64,000 bases of DNA, taken from NCBI GenBank assembly GCA_035578175.1, contig JAQMRL010000014.1, forward strand, positions 13,654,274 to 13,718,273, given 5' to 3'. Positions 44,121-54,817 of this stretch are shown one piece after another. This DNA comes from Catonia carolina (taxonomy: Eukaryota > Arthropoda > Insecta > Hemiptera > Achilidae). A program made the position numbers and the translations under genes. Each line of letters starts with the position of its first letter. Position 1 is the first letter of the stretch. Under the pieces are notes generated by a model. It did not search any database and was not told where the DNA came from. It worked only from the letters and a program-made list of their open reading frames with translations.

Positions 44121-44661
44121 TAAATTTTAGAGAGAAAGTATGTACAATCAAAATTGTAGAACATTTACAAACCAACAATTTATATTTCAAACATTTCTTT
44201 GTATCCTGATTAACTTATCCGTTAATTATGTAATAAATTATCCTCTATGGCAGTGAAACTTGAGTGCTATCAAAGCGAGAGGAGAGTAGATTGCAAGCAT
44301 CTGAAATGAAATTTCTTCGACATACGTTTGTGTGTAGTAGAGAAGATTGTTACAGGAATTCCAAGATAAGGAAAGAACTCAACATCTTCTCTATAAACAA
44401 CAAGGTATCCCAGAACAGAATGCTGTGGTTAGAGCATGTAGGCTAAACAGAATGCGGGAAAATAGGATACCTAAGCAGACACTGGGCTATAAGCCGGAGG
44501 GCAGGAGAGAACGAGAACGCCCGGGAAAGAGATGGCCAGATTTGAGAGGTTCGGTACAGGCAGAGATGCCTAATCCTTAAAAGGCAGAAGAAGAAGAAGA
44601 CATTTCTTTGTATAACGCTTATTTTAGCGGTAATTAGTGATTTTCTGTTTTGTTTTTTTTT
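44121..44661 (-). mobile_element. repeat R fragment with a LINE inserted (R23)
   Basis: R pieces 44121-44204 and 44614-44661 flank a LINE. Joined, they read TTTCAAACATTTCTTTGTAT and then AACGCTTATTTTAGCGG, as in other copies. R24 follows at once. Confidence 0.8.
44205..44599 (+). pseudogene. AAG-tailed LINE 3' end with 14-bp TSD
   Basis: ACATTTCTTTGTAT flanks it (44191-44204 and 44600-44613). It reads NRMRENRIPKQTLGYKPEGR, then RERERPGKRWPD, the basic ORF2 C-terminus of RTE/I-like insect LINEs. The stop comes just before an AAGAAGAAGAAG tail. It is 5'-truncated and frame-shifted upstream. The tail suggests how the long AAG tracts here could have begun. Confidence 0.85.
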
Positions 44662-45195
44662 TTACTTTCTCTTGCCTATATGAATATATAGGAAGGGTAG
44701 TATTGTTTCCATGTCGATCTTTCGAAATCGAGTTTTCACCTATCTACACATTTTCATATCCCCTGAACCCAAAAAACATGTTTTTAGTGATTGGTCTGTC
44801 TGTGTGTGTGTGAACAGAATATCTCAAGAACGGAACATTGTACGAACTTGAAACTTAAGTTATAGAACCTATACCACTAGAGGACCCGATACGAACATTT
44901 TCATCAAATCGGTCAACCGGAAGTAGTTGTTTATTCGTGTCATTTTTAACGTTTTTGAGATTTTCTCAAAAACGGCTCTTACGATTTGTTTAAAAAATAA
45001 TTTACTACATTTTTTATGCTCTACAAGACAGATTAGGCGGTGTCTGCTGCAATTTTTGGTGAGGCTGTTTTCTTGTAAAAAAATTGTTTTTTTTTTTAAG
45101 ATTGCGACTTTAATATGCATTTTATTGCAAAACGTTATGTAATAAAATAGTAGAGAATTTAAAAACCTACAACTTTAATTTTAAACATTTTTTTA

Positions 45196-45751
45196 AATGT
45201 AAAGCTCAAAACACTCTTCTATCAACTAAAACGCTTACTCGATAGACGTTCTAAATTAAACATGTCACAGAAATTAACAATCTACAAGACAGTCTTAAGA
45301 CTTATCTGGACATATGGAGTTCAACTTTGGGGATCTGCTAAACCTTCACACACGAAACGTATACAAGCGATTCAGAACAAGATTCTACGAACGATAATGC
45401 AATGCCCCTTTTACATCACAAATTCAATGTTGCACAAAGACTTACAAATGCCATACGTAATTGAAGTCGCGAAACAACTATACAAGACGATACATGACAA
45501 ATTTGAATTACATGACAACCCTCTCATACAAAACATGTAGACTACACTAGGGCGATACCGGGTACTCAGCGCAGACGTTTGAAGCGCCTCTGGCCAAGAG
45601 ATCTTCTTGGCCAACTGTAGGATTGTTGTGATGACGCTCCTTCAAGTAAATCAAGTTTTGGAACATTAGCTTCACATTTAGAAATTGTTATATTAATTTG
45701 ATAACTGATAGTAGGCCTACTAAATTTCAATTAAAAGTGTCAAAAAAAAAA
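45196..45751 (+). pseudogene. jockey-like LINE, short 5'-truncated copy (J2)
   Basis: Close to J1: KLTIYKTVLRLIWTYGVQLW, then CPFYITNSMLHKDLQMPYV. The stop comes at 45538, and later codons (RRLKRLWPRDLL) are out of frame. It ends GTGTC plus poly-A. TAGGCCTA at 45712-45719 is absent from J1 at the same place (ATAATAAATTTC). Confidence 0.85.
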
Positions 45752-46087
45752 TTTTTTGTACAACGCGTAGTTTAGCGGTAAACAGCGATTTTTGTTTTTT
45801 CTCACAAAAACGTGTAAAAAGTCGATTTTTTTAAAGATTTCAGCCTTAACATGTATTTTAGGGCAAAATTGTATGATCAAGTTTGTAGGAAATTAATAGA
45901 TCTTCAACTTTTATTATAAAATTTTTCCCTACAGAGCCTAGTTTAGCGTGAAAATATGATGTTCCTTATTTTTAAGTCAATCTGAGGTTTATTTTCATTT
46001 TGCATCATTCACTTATGATTAAAGTTAGGTTATGTTTTTAAAGGTTTAGTTTTTTTTTTCTAATATTTTATTATTAATATTAGGTTT

Positions 46088-46301
46088 ATACGGATTTTGA
46101 ATGCCAGACTGTGGTTACCGGTGTACTTTGATGGTTGGGGTTCAATTAACCATACGTTCTCAGGAATGGTCGGCCTGAGTCTGTACAAGACTACACCTCA
46201 TTTACCCGTCATACATATCATCCTCATCTCATTGGGTCATGGGGTTGCTTATTGTTCTGAATTGAACAGGTTGTAACGTACACATATTAGGAATAAAAAA
46301 T
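46088..46301 (+). mobile_element. SINE T body without head
   Basis: GTGGTTACCGGTGTACTTTG to CGTACACATATTAGGAATAA matches 49085-49314. The tRNA-like head is missing. AATATTAGGTT on the left and AAATATGAGGTT on the right are a likely imperfect target repeat. Confidence 0.8.
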
Positions 46302-46375
46302 AAAATATGAGGTTATATTGTTCATTATTTGCATTGGCAAGAGAAAGTCGTGTGAGTATTTTACACCAAATTTTG

Positions 46376-46924
46376 TTCATGAAAATCGTTTTAATATAGC
46401 CTCTAGATTCAAACCAGCCTGCCTAAACAAACACATACGGATATGGTAAGTATTTTATAAGAAATTAAAACTGGGAAAACCTGGAACTCCTTGATATCAT
46501 AATGCCAGTAACATGTAAATATTAGTCTGTTAAATGTAATGGTGATTTTAATTGGTTATAAAGTGGTGACGTAGTTATAGGCCTATTGGTTAATATTCAG
46601 AATGTCTGACTAATTAATAGGTAGTGTCTGTAGTAACCAGACGGAAGTACTTCCTTCATTTGTCTCCAGCACCTGCTCTACCAATATGATACGCATAACT
46701 TCCAACACACAAACATAACTTGTACAGTGGTTAAGTTTCAAAATAAATTATTCCCACTCCGTTCGCACCTAATAGGCGTTCATACAGCTGCCTATTCTTT
46801 TACTAATTCTCGGTAGTTGCCTGTACAACATCTTATGTCTAGGCATTAAAAAACCATCAATGTACGAGTTTATTTCCATTTCTGAACATGTCTGATATGT
46901 TCATTAAATCATCTTTATTAGGAA
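46376..46924. other. unassigned stretch
   Basis: No element recognised. TAGGCCTA occurs at 46578-46585. Confidence 0.4.
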
Positions 46925-47970
46925 AGTAGGAGAAAAAGTAGAATAAGAACGAGGAAGACGAAGATGAAGAAACAGTATTAGAACAAAAAGAAGGAGGAGA
47001 ACAAGTAGAAAAGAAGTTGAAGGGGGATGAGCAGAAGAAGAAGGAGTAGGGGAACCAAGAATAAGAGAAGGCGTAGCAAGAACAGAAGGAGAAAGTACAG
47101 GAGCAGGAATAACAGGAGAAGGAGAAAAAGGAACAGGACGAGTAGCAGCAGGATCAGGAGAAGAATATGGTGGAGGAGCAGCAGAATAAGAGAAGAATAA
47201 GCAGGAGGACAAAAAGGTGGAGGAGCAGGAAGAGAAGAAGGTTGGAGGAGCAGGAACTGGAGCAGGAGGTGCAGCAGGAGAAGCAGAATGTTGGAGGAGC
47301 AGGACCAAAAGCAGGAGAACGAGGAGGAGAATCAGGAGGAAGTAAAGTAGAAGGATGGTAAAGAGTAGGAGGAGAATGAGCAGAAAGAGGAGGAGCAGCA
47401 GCTGGAGCAGGAGAAGAAGGTGGAGGAACAGCAGGAAGAGCAGCGTAGGAGGAGCAGCAGGAGAAGAAGAAGGTAGAGGAACAGCAGGAAGGGAGCGGAG
47501 GAGAAGCAGGAGAAGAAGCAGGAGGAGAAGAAGGTGGAGAAGCAGGTGGAAGAACAGCAAGAAGAGAAGCAGGAGGAGCAGCAGCAGGAGCAGGAGAGAA
47601 GAAGATTGGAGGAGCAGGAGCAGGATAAGGAGGAGGAGGATCAGGACAAAGAGATGTAGAAGGATGATAAAGAGTAGGAGGAGAGTGAACAGTAGGAGAA
47701 GGAGCAGGAGAAGGAGAAGGGGAGAAGAAGGTGGAGAAGCAGCAGGAAGAGCAGGAACAGGAGCAGGAGGAGAAAAAGGTTGGAGGAGCAAGAACCGGAG
47801 CAGGTGGAGCAGAAGGAGAAGAAGCAGAAGGCGCAGGAATAGGAGCATAAGGAGAAAAAGGTTGGGGGAGCTGCAAGAACAGAGCAGAAGGAGGAGGAGG
47901 AGGAGAATCAGGAAAAAGAGAAGGAGAAGGATGATGAGGAGCCGGAGGAGAAGGAGGAGGAGGAGCAAGA
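46925..47970. repeat. purine-rich triplet repeat, about 1 kb
   Basis: Degenerate GGA, AGA, GAA and GCA triplets run for about 1 kb with few pyrimidines on the plus strand (for example GGAGGAGCAGGAGAAGAAGG). The long Leu/Pro/Ser frame on the minus strand (46904-48007) and the Arg-rich plus frame (47355-48146) follow from the triplet bias. Two inner stretches repeat each other loosely (ATGGTAAAGAGTAGGAGGAG near 47356 and ATGATAAAGAGTAGGAGGAG near 47665, about 310 bp apart), so longer units have also duplicated. Confidence 0.9.
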
Positions 47971-48254
47971 AAGTACATATCCAATCTGACTTCTTTCTTC
48001 TGACCAATCTAAATACCCTTTCCGACTTCTTTAAACCATTTATCCGACATCTTAGGTTTATTTTTAGAGTCTTAAAATTTGTTTTATCAACCGGTTGTCA
48101 TTCATTCTATACTGATGTCCGTAAAATTTTAGTCTTCTTTTTCTAATCATTTCCACTAATCGCTCATTTTCCTTATATATTCATATTAGGCTAAAAATAA
48201 AATTACGCGACTGGTTTTGTCCAAAGTTCGAATAACCATTATGATTGCCAACCT
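47971..48254. other. unassigned stretch
   Basis: Nothing recognised apart from a weak R-like TATATATTCATATTAGG word near 48175. Confidence 0.4.
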
Positions 48255-48412
48255 CCGGTCAGAGAGGGCACGTTAAGAAGAAGGTGCCTACAATGCAGAG
48301 GTCCCAGGTTCGATTTTCGACTAGAGTCTTAAATTTTTCACATGTTAAAACCCACCGTACTCGATTACAACCGAGTTGGTGATACGACGTTAAATAAATA
48401 AAGAAAATTTGT
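48255..48412 (+). mobile_element. SINE Q, diverged copy
   Basis: CCTCCGGTCAGAGAGGGCAC (poor A box), GTCCCAGGTTCGATTTTCGA (B box), and the 3' end GATACGACGTTAAATAAATA. Confidence 0.65.
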
Positions 48413-48985
48413 TTATAGTTTATGGTGATAGAAAAAAAATAGTTAAAAGAGCTGTTGTTTATTACAACCCACCTTACGAATGCTTAACCAGTTGTTTTCC
48501 CCTCACCGTTCTATCTGATACAATGGGTCGCACAGTATTTATAAAAGGTGTGAAAACACATTCAGTGCCTTAGTACCTTTATCATCAATTATCGTTTTAT
48601 TGGAACCAATTCCTCCCTTTATTCTGTGAATCTACTAATACCTTTTTGTTACTTCACTAATGGAATAACATATAATACCTTGTTATTGCCTTCACTCTTA
48701 TATATTATATTTATAAATTATTATATTGGTTGTTTTATTAGAAAAAGGACTACGCCCCCTACATATGAAAAAGTAAATTATTCTCTTTACTTATTAAATT
48801 TTAATCCGTTTGTATTTTCTGTTATCGTTTGCTACAACACGACTTCTTAGTTCTAAATCATCGTTGTTAACCATCTTCCACCTCAACTATCGTTTGTTCG
48901 CTCTATATGCTTCACGGCAAACTAATCGTTTAAAGGAACCCGGTCATCAAAATAAAATTCACCATTTGTTTTAAATTGTTTATTT
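48413..48985. other. unassigned stretch
   Basis: No element recognised. A 74-codon frame at 48626-48850 has hydrophobic residues typical of AT-rich chance frames. Confidence 0.4.
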
Positions 48986-48998
48986 AATTCTACTGAAT

Positions 48999-49314
48999 CC
49001 ACCGGGTTGGTCTAGAGGTAAAGTCGTCGCCAAAATCAGCTGTTTAACAGCTGATTTTCGGAGACGAAGGTTCCTGGTTCAAATCCCAGTAAAGGTGGTA
49101 CTTTTATACGGATTTGAATACTAGACAGTGGTTACCGGTGTACTTTGATGGTTGGGGTTTAATTAACCATACTCTCTCAGGAATGGTTGGCCTGGGTCTG
49201 TACAAGACTACACCTCATTTACACGCCATACACATCATCCTCATTTCATTGGGTCATGGGGTTGCTTATTGTTCTAAATTGAACAGATTGCAACGTACAC
49301 AAATTAGGAATAAA
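48999..49314 (+). mobile_element. SINE T, complete with tRNA-like head
   Basis: AATTCTACTGAAT (48986-48998) and AATTCTACTGGAT (49315-49327) are a 13-bp target repeat with one change. The head holds GGTTGGTCTAGAGGTAAAG (A box) and CCTGGTTCAAATCCCAG (B box). The body ends ACAAATTAGGAATAA. It is the reference copy for 37921, 46088 and 54716. Confidence 0.9.
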
Positions 49315-49347
49315 AATTCTACTGGATTTTCTAAGTAATCTGATATA

Positions 49348-49528
49348 CGAGGTATGGCTATTAAATAACGAGACTGACTTTGTAAAAAATTTTATTTTAA
49401 ATTTATACAATACCTAACTTATTGTCACCTTTAATACACACTCCTTCTCTATCCCTACAACGCTCCATGCGATTTTTCCTTTGTTGGAAACAGTGCTGGG
49501 AGTAATCTTCAGTCAGCTCCTTGAGGAC
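49348..49528 (-). mobile_element. mariner 3' end, short
   Basis: CGAGGTATGGCTATTAAATA after TA, then the 3' UTR and the last transposase codons in the minus sense (up to GAGCTGACTGAAG). Inner border at an R fragment. Confidence 0.85.
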
Positions 49529-49546
49529 TGGCTTTTTCATGGAACT

Positions 49547-49835
49547 CTGTAAAAAATTAATTTTTAAAAATGTCAGCCTTAGTATGCAATTAACGACTAA
49601 AAGTATTAAATCAAATTTATGGGAAATTAAGAGATCTACAACTTTTATTTAAGCATTTTTCTCCACAGAGCCTAGTTTAACGTGAAAGTGATTTTTCGTA
49701 TTATTTAGCCAAACTACGGGTGGTTTTTACGTTACATCATTCACTCACGATTAAAATTATGTTATGTTTTATGAAGTTAGTTTTTTGTTTATATCTAATG
49801 TTTTATTACTAATATTAGGTAATATTTTACCTATA
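49547..49835 (-). mobile_element. repeat R fragment (R25)
   Basis: 5' half of R in the minus sense, from GTAAAAAATTAATTTTTAAA to TTACTAATATTAGGTAATAT; the terminus is missing. Confidence 0.8.
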
Positions 49836-49839
49836 ATGG

Positions 49840-50772
49840 GTAGGTAGAGTGGTAAATTGCACTCGATCTGTTGATTCCAGAGCTACAAAAAATAGTTCTG
49901 TTTCTTATCACATAGTCAGCGAATTATATGACTTAACGATTTAAGATTAGAATAGGTAGAGGTGTAAAAGATACTTGTCAGAGTTATCTCCTCTGAGAGT
50001 AATGAATTTCACTAAACAGCCACACATTGTGGTGAATGAAATGAAGGTGTCATTTGCAGGGTGGAAAGTGAATCCTTTTTGAAGGGCCTGGCATGCTGTT
50101 TAGCTTACTCTTACAATTCAATAATAATTATTGCACTCGATTTGTTGGTTCCAGAGCTACAAAAAATAGTTCTGTTTCTTATCACATAGTCAGCGAATTA
50201 TATGACTTAATGATTTAAGAACAGAATAGGTAGAGGTGTAAAAGATACTAGTCAGAGTTATCTCCTCTGAGAGTAATGAATTTCACTAAACAGCCACACA
50301 TTGTGGTGAATGAAATGAAGGTGTCATTTGCAGGGTGGAAAGTGAATCCTTTTTGAAGGGCCTGGCATGCTGTTTAGCTTACTCTTACAATTCAATAATA
50401 ATTATTGCACTCGATCTGTTGGTTCCAGAGCTACAAAAAATAGTTCTGTTTCTTATCACATAGTCAGCGAATTATATGACTTAATGATTTAAGAACAGAA
50501 TAGGTAGAGGTGTAAAAGATACTAGTCAGAGTTATCTCCTCTGAGAGTAATGAATTTCACTAAACAGCCACACATTGTGGTGAATGAAATGAAGGTGTCA
50601 TTTGCAGGGTGGAAAGTGAATCCTTTTTGAAGGGCCTGGCATGCTGTTTAGCTTACTCTTACAATTCAGTGAGGAAGGCAAGAGTAAACCACCTCACTCC
50701 TCGTTTTTACTTCGTAAAACCTATCGAGGTTCAAACCAGCCTTTCGGCTGTTGATGTAAACAACACAAGAGA
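49840..50772 (+). repeat. SINE S, tandem triplication (274-bp units)
   Basis: Three units start with ATTGCACTCGAT at 49856, 50130 and 50404. The first two end at TTACAATTCA and are joined by the short linker ATAATAATTA. The third runs on to the normal S 3' end (GGCTGTTGATGTAAACAACA). Units two and three are almost identical, so the last step was recent. Confidence 0.92.
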
Positions 50773-51436
50773 AAGTCATATGATTGCTCACACCAGATAT
50801 TTTCTTGTAATTTTGGTAAAATTTATTGAAGTTTATTGAATAACGATAGGGAAAATAAAGCATAGGAAAGGCGTAAATAAAGAGAATGGAATTTTAGGTC
50901 ATTAGCGTGCCTTGTCATTTGTAAACGACAGCAGTATAACTAAAAGAAAAAGTTGTAACAAGTTGTAAAAATAAAAGAAAATTTAAAACAAAACGTTCGT
51001 ATGGAAGGAGTGAGAGACATGAATATACTCGCTTTTTCTCGCTCTCTCTTTATATGTATATATACTTTTGTAGCAATAGTAATAATAATAGTGATATCAA
51101 TAGCTTGGGAGGGATGGAAGAGAAAGAGGAGGTACAGGGGAGTGTAGACATAGTTTTAAACAAGAGCCAGAGTCCAACCTTAATTGGGGAACTTTAAGAT
51201 AACCAAGTCAGATTAGAAGACACATGTCCATAAACACAGTCTTGCTACTTGTAAACTACATCCCTACACACACACACACGAATGCGCATACACAAATACT
51301 TTAAAAATACTTTACCTGACTCCCCTCGCATTCTCATAAAAATAAAACACGTAATAAACCCTTACAAACTAATTCAAAATAAAATTAAAAATTAACTACT
51401 ACAAGAGTTTTATCATTCTGTTAAAATTTTTTGTAA
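50773..51436. other. unassigned stretch
   Basis: AT-rich. CATATGATTGCTCACACCAGAT near 50790 may be a scrap of an R 5' end. (CA)n near 51270. No gene. Confidence 0.35.
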
Positions 51437-51935
51437 ATTTTTGTCGTATAGTTTATGAAAATTTGTTATGGAGAAGCTCTGTACAATTTTTTTGTCATCA
51501 GTCTCTCGACTGGTTTAATGCGGTTCTCCAAGCTGTTCTATTTTGCACAAGTCGTTTCATATCTAAAAATTAATTACAAATTCATTTAATTTAATTTATT
51601 TAAAACTTTTATAAATTTTTGTCGTTTAGTTTATGAAAATTTGTTATGGAGAAGCTCTGTACAATTTTTTTGTCATCAGTCTCTCGACTGATTTGATGCA
51701 GTTCTCCAAGCTGTTCTATTTTGCGCAAGTCGTTTCATATCTAAAAATTAATTATAAATTTATTTAAAATTTTTTATAAATTTTTGTCATTTAGTTTATG
51801 AAAACTTGTTATGGAGAAGCTCTGTACAATTTTTTTGTCATCAGTCTCTCGACTGGTTTGATGCAGTTCTCCAAGCTGTTCTATTTTGCGCAAGTCGTTT
51901 CATATCTACATACCTGTAACACCCTACATCTTTTG
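51437..51935 (-). repeat. LINE K 3' end, tandem triplication
   Basis: Units begin ATTTTTGTCGTATAG at 51437, 51615 and 51780 (spacing 178 and 165). Each contains the LINE K end (on the minus strand AAACCAGTCGAGAGACTGAT, then GACAAAAAAATTG) plus the same downstream flank, so the LINE terminus was duplicated together with its flank. Confidence 0.85.
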
Positions 51936-52071
51936 TAATTTGCTTTATATATTCTAATCCCTACAATTCACTCCTTCAATATTACCCTCCATTGTTGATA
52001 GACCAATACCCGGATGTCTTAAGATATGCCCCACTAGCCTATACCTTCTTCTGGTAAGATGCTTCCATATA

Positions 52072-53236
52072 CGGTCAATTTCGGATAATTGGGACACATT
52101 GGACCGGAGAATTTTGGCCCAAATAAACGGCTGGCCCTAAAAAACGAATTCGTAAACAGTGGCGTATACGATATTGTATTTTATTAAAATTATCACATAC
52201 ATAAATTTTACATGTAAGTTCTATCCATATACACACGAAACAAATAAAAGGGTATCAGAACAATGATTAACTTTTTAGCAAAACCTTCTGCCTTGGTTTT
52301 AAGCATTGGACTATCGACACTAACAGCTCGCGAAGTTACAATGACAAACTATTCATTCAACGCTTCTCAAAAATTGGATCCTTCCTTCGCGTTTTCTTTT
52401 TTGAGATGTGCGATGATCTTTTAATGTCCACTCTTGGCGTATTTTGTTTTCTTGGAGCACGATACAACCTATCATAATTTTCGGTACACCAGTTAGTTCC
52501 GATAGTTTAGGTTGGGTTAAGTTAGGTGAATACATTTTTATTTTGTCGAGAAGCTTTATTGGTTCACACAGTCATATCGTTACGTGGCATTTAACTCACG
52601 AAGACGTTGATAGTAGGTACTGTACTGTAAGCCTACGCATTAAAATGTCAACAAAATATGTGAAACGAATGGGAATTAAAAAAATGTATGCCTGCAGATA
52701 ATAAAACAACCAGACTCGAAAAACAATGTGTTACAATACACTCATGAAATCACAAAAAATGATAAGAAGCATGGAATTACGAACGTTCTATGTACGTATG
52801 ACAAGTGACAACTAACCAAAAGTTGCAAGGAGGCTTCACAGCTTGTAAAGTTGGGCGTAACTAGTGGATATGACTCGCTGAAATTTGTGCAATGACGATT
52901 ATGTAGCCTACACATTGTACTGTAAATAACATCGTTATTATGACTGATGTGTGATTACTGTCGCTTATCTGTCGAAATGTTTACTTTACTACCTCTATCC
53001 TGCCCATTATCTTATCTTGCCGCTAGAACAACGTGTTGTTCATCGCTGGCCTGTAATGGTTTTAATAAAATATATATTGTACATACATCAGATTGGCCCC
53101 AATAAGCGGCATTATGGACGGAATAAACAGTGTAATTATCAATGTAAAATCCCGTTCTGTTTTTGTTCATTGAAGAATTGTCCCAAAAAACCGGCTACCC
53201 CAATTAACCAGTGGATCAATTATCCGGAATCGACAG
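52072..53236 (-). mobile_element. pogo/Tigger-like element, complete ends
   Basis: Left CGGTCAATTTCGGATAATTG and right CAATTATCCGGAATCGACAG are inverted ends of about 20 bp with mismatches. TA lies before the left end (52070-52071); TG, probably a changed TA, lies after the right end. The flanks join to the LINE K sequence found intact at 16525 (AAAAAGTATATAG). At 1165 bp it is too short for a full transposase. Confidence 0.85.
52353..52535 (-). pseudogene. pogo transposase N-terminal HTH remnant
   Basis: The minus strand reads LTQPKLSELTGVPKIMIGCI, then LQENKIRQEW and QKRKREG. This resembles the first helix-turn-helix and linker of pogo/Tigger transposases (a CENP-B N-like domain, then a basic linker). 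No DDE domain follows. Confidence 0.65.
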
Positions 53237-53720
53237 TGCTTCTTTTTTCATCCATTCGCCTAAGAACCTCTAAATTACTTATTTTGTCCACCCACCTAAT
53301 CTTTAACATTTTTTTATAACACCACTTCTAAAGAAGAAAAGCTTCATCTTTTTCCTTTCTACAGCCCCTATCACTTTTCACTCCCGTATAATGCTACACT
53401 CCAAACATAGTGTTTTAAGAAATGTCTCTTAAACTGTGAATCAATGTTTGTAGTCAGTAAGCTGTTTTCCCCTGTCACCCACGTTTCACTCCCGTATAAT
53501 GGTACACTCCAAACATAGTGTTTTAAGAAATGTTTCTTAATCTGTAAATCAATGTTTGTAATCAGTAAAGTGTTTTTCATATCAAAGGTTTTTCTAGCTT
53601 GAGTAATTGTACTTTTGATATTACTTGCTTCTACCATCCTTTGTTATTTTACTCTCAAGATAGCAGAAGTCTCCAACTTCCTGTATGTTTTCGTTGCCTA
53701 CTTCAAGAAAGAAGCCAACT

Positions 53721-54711
53721 CGAGACGGCAACAATTCAAGAATAAAATCGTAACATATAATTGAACTCATTAATCATTATTAATAAATTTAAATATTTTC
53801 AGCAATGTATATTGCAATATTTTATACAATTAAAGTCATTAACGTCATTAGAATTATATTTACAGTGTCATTAATAGTTGTAAAACCATTTCAAGAAAAT
53901 AAATTTAATTTATGTAATATCAATTTTAGTTTAGTTAATTTAAATGTTTTCTTTTCATTAAAATTACATTTATTTTTACATGTTTCCAATTCTTTTTATT
54001 TAATTTCAATTTTACAACGTTTAACATAGTACTATATACTGTGACTGGGAAGGACGTGTGTACGCATGCGTGAGTGTGTCTATCTCAGTATGAGTATTCA
54101 GTAAGTCAGGGAGTGGGAGAAATGAGCAAGTGTGCAACCCTTCAGGGAATTCGGATTTGATAGTGGCATACAGAAAACGGAAAAAACCCCGATTATCTTC
54201 AATGAAATTATCCACATTCGGTAATCCGGATAATTCTGTAATCCGGTATTATCAGAGTCCCGAAAGTACCGAACTAACGAGAGTTACTGTTGTTGGTTCG
54301 TGGAATGATCAATTTGATGAGACCTTAGTGTATGGATTTCTACATTATATAGAATGCAATCTATTTGTACATGAACTGCGATAATTTAATGGTCAGATGA
54401 TCTAGGAGTGTAAAGGTTTCTTCTGTTATAGAGTACTCTAAGAGAATAGCAGCTATTCTTTTGTAGTGGTAAGTTTACACACTGAACAATAAATGTCCAC
54501 TGGTTTTAACGACCATATGATGTCGTAATTCAAATCTAGTGGCAGACATTTAAACTGTTAAGATTTACAGCCAATACGCCTAAAATAATAACATGCAATA
54601 ATATCGAAACATAGTATATAATACATTGTACCACATAATAAGGATGGAATATTTCTTCTACCTTTACCGTTCAATTGATTGGTTTTAATCATTTTTATCT
54701 TCATAAACAAT
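53721..54711. other. unassigned stretch, possible pogo-type fragment
   Basis: No gene is seen. 54200-54265 (GGTAATCCGGATAATTCTG, GTAATCCGGTATTATC) resembles pogo ends without a partner. The 74-codon frame at 53805-54029 is Phe/Ile/Leu-rich and looks like chance. Confidence 0.4.
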
Positions 54712-54715
54712 ACGT

Positions 54716-54812
54716 CCACCGGGTTGATCCAGTGGTAAAGTCATCACCACGAGTTTAACGAGTCACCTGTTTAACAGCTGATCCTCAAAGACGCAAGTTC
54801 CGTGGTTCAATA
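54716..54812 (+). mobile_element. SINE T head, truncated by R
   Basis: CCACCGGGTTGATCCAGTGG (A box) to AGTTCCGTGGTTCAATATTT (B box region). The body is replaced by the R at 54818. Confidence 0.8.
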
Positions 54813-54817
54813 TTTAA

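Larger units (their letters stand above)
44662..46375 (-). mobile_element. repeat R copy with LINE J2 and SINE T inserted (R24)
   Basis: Starts ACTTTCTCTTGCCTATATGA and ends GTGAGTATTTTACACCAAAT. J2 interrupts it at 45196-45751 and SINE T at 46088-46301. The remaining blocks are in normal R order. Confidence 0.88.
51437..53720 (-). pseudogene. LINE K, ORF2 C-terminus and 3' end, split by pogo
   Basis: On the minus strand, upstream part first (53720 to 53239): EASNIKSTITQARKTF, HFLKHYVWSVALYGSE, then WVDKISNLEVLRRMDEK-like codons. After the pogo gap (52069 to 51437) come GLVGHILRHPGIGLSTMEGN and the 3' end. The order matches 16030-16711. Stops and shifts are present, and a 108-bp in-frame duplication lies near 53379-53594. 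Confidence 0.8.

Noticed and set aside
46904..48146. 367-codon Leu/Pro/Ser frame, 276-codon Pro/Ser frame and 263-codon Arg frame
   Set aside because: All come from the purine-rich triplet repeat. No signal peptide, domain or conserved block, and the frames overlap each other.
53805..54029. 74-codon hydrophobic frame
   Set aside because: AT-rich DNA yields Phe/Ile/Leu/Asn frames by chance; no start context or conserved motif.
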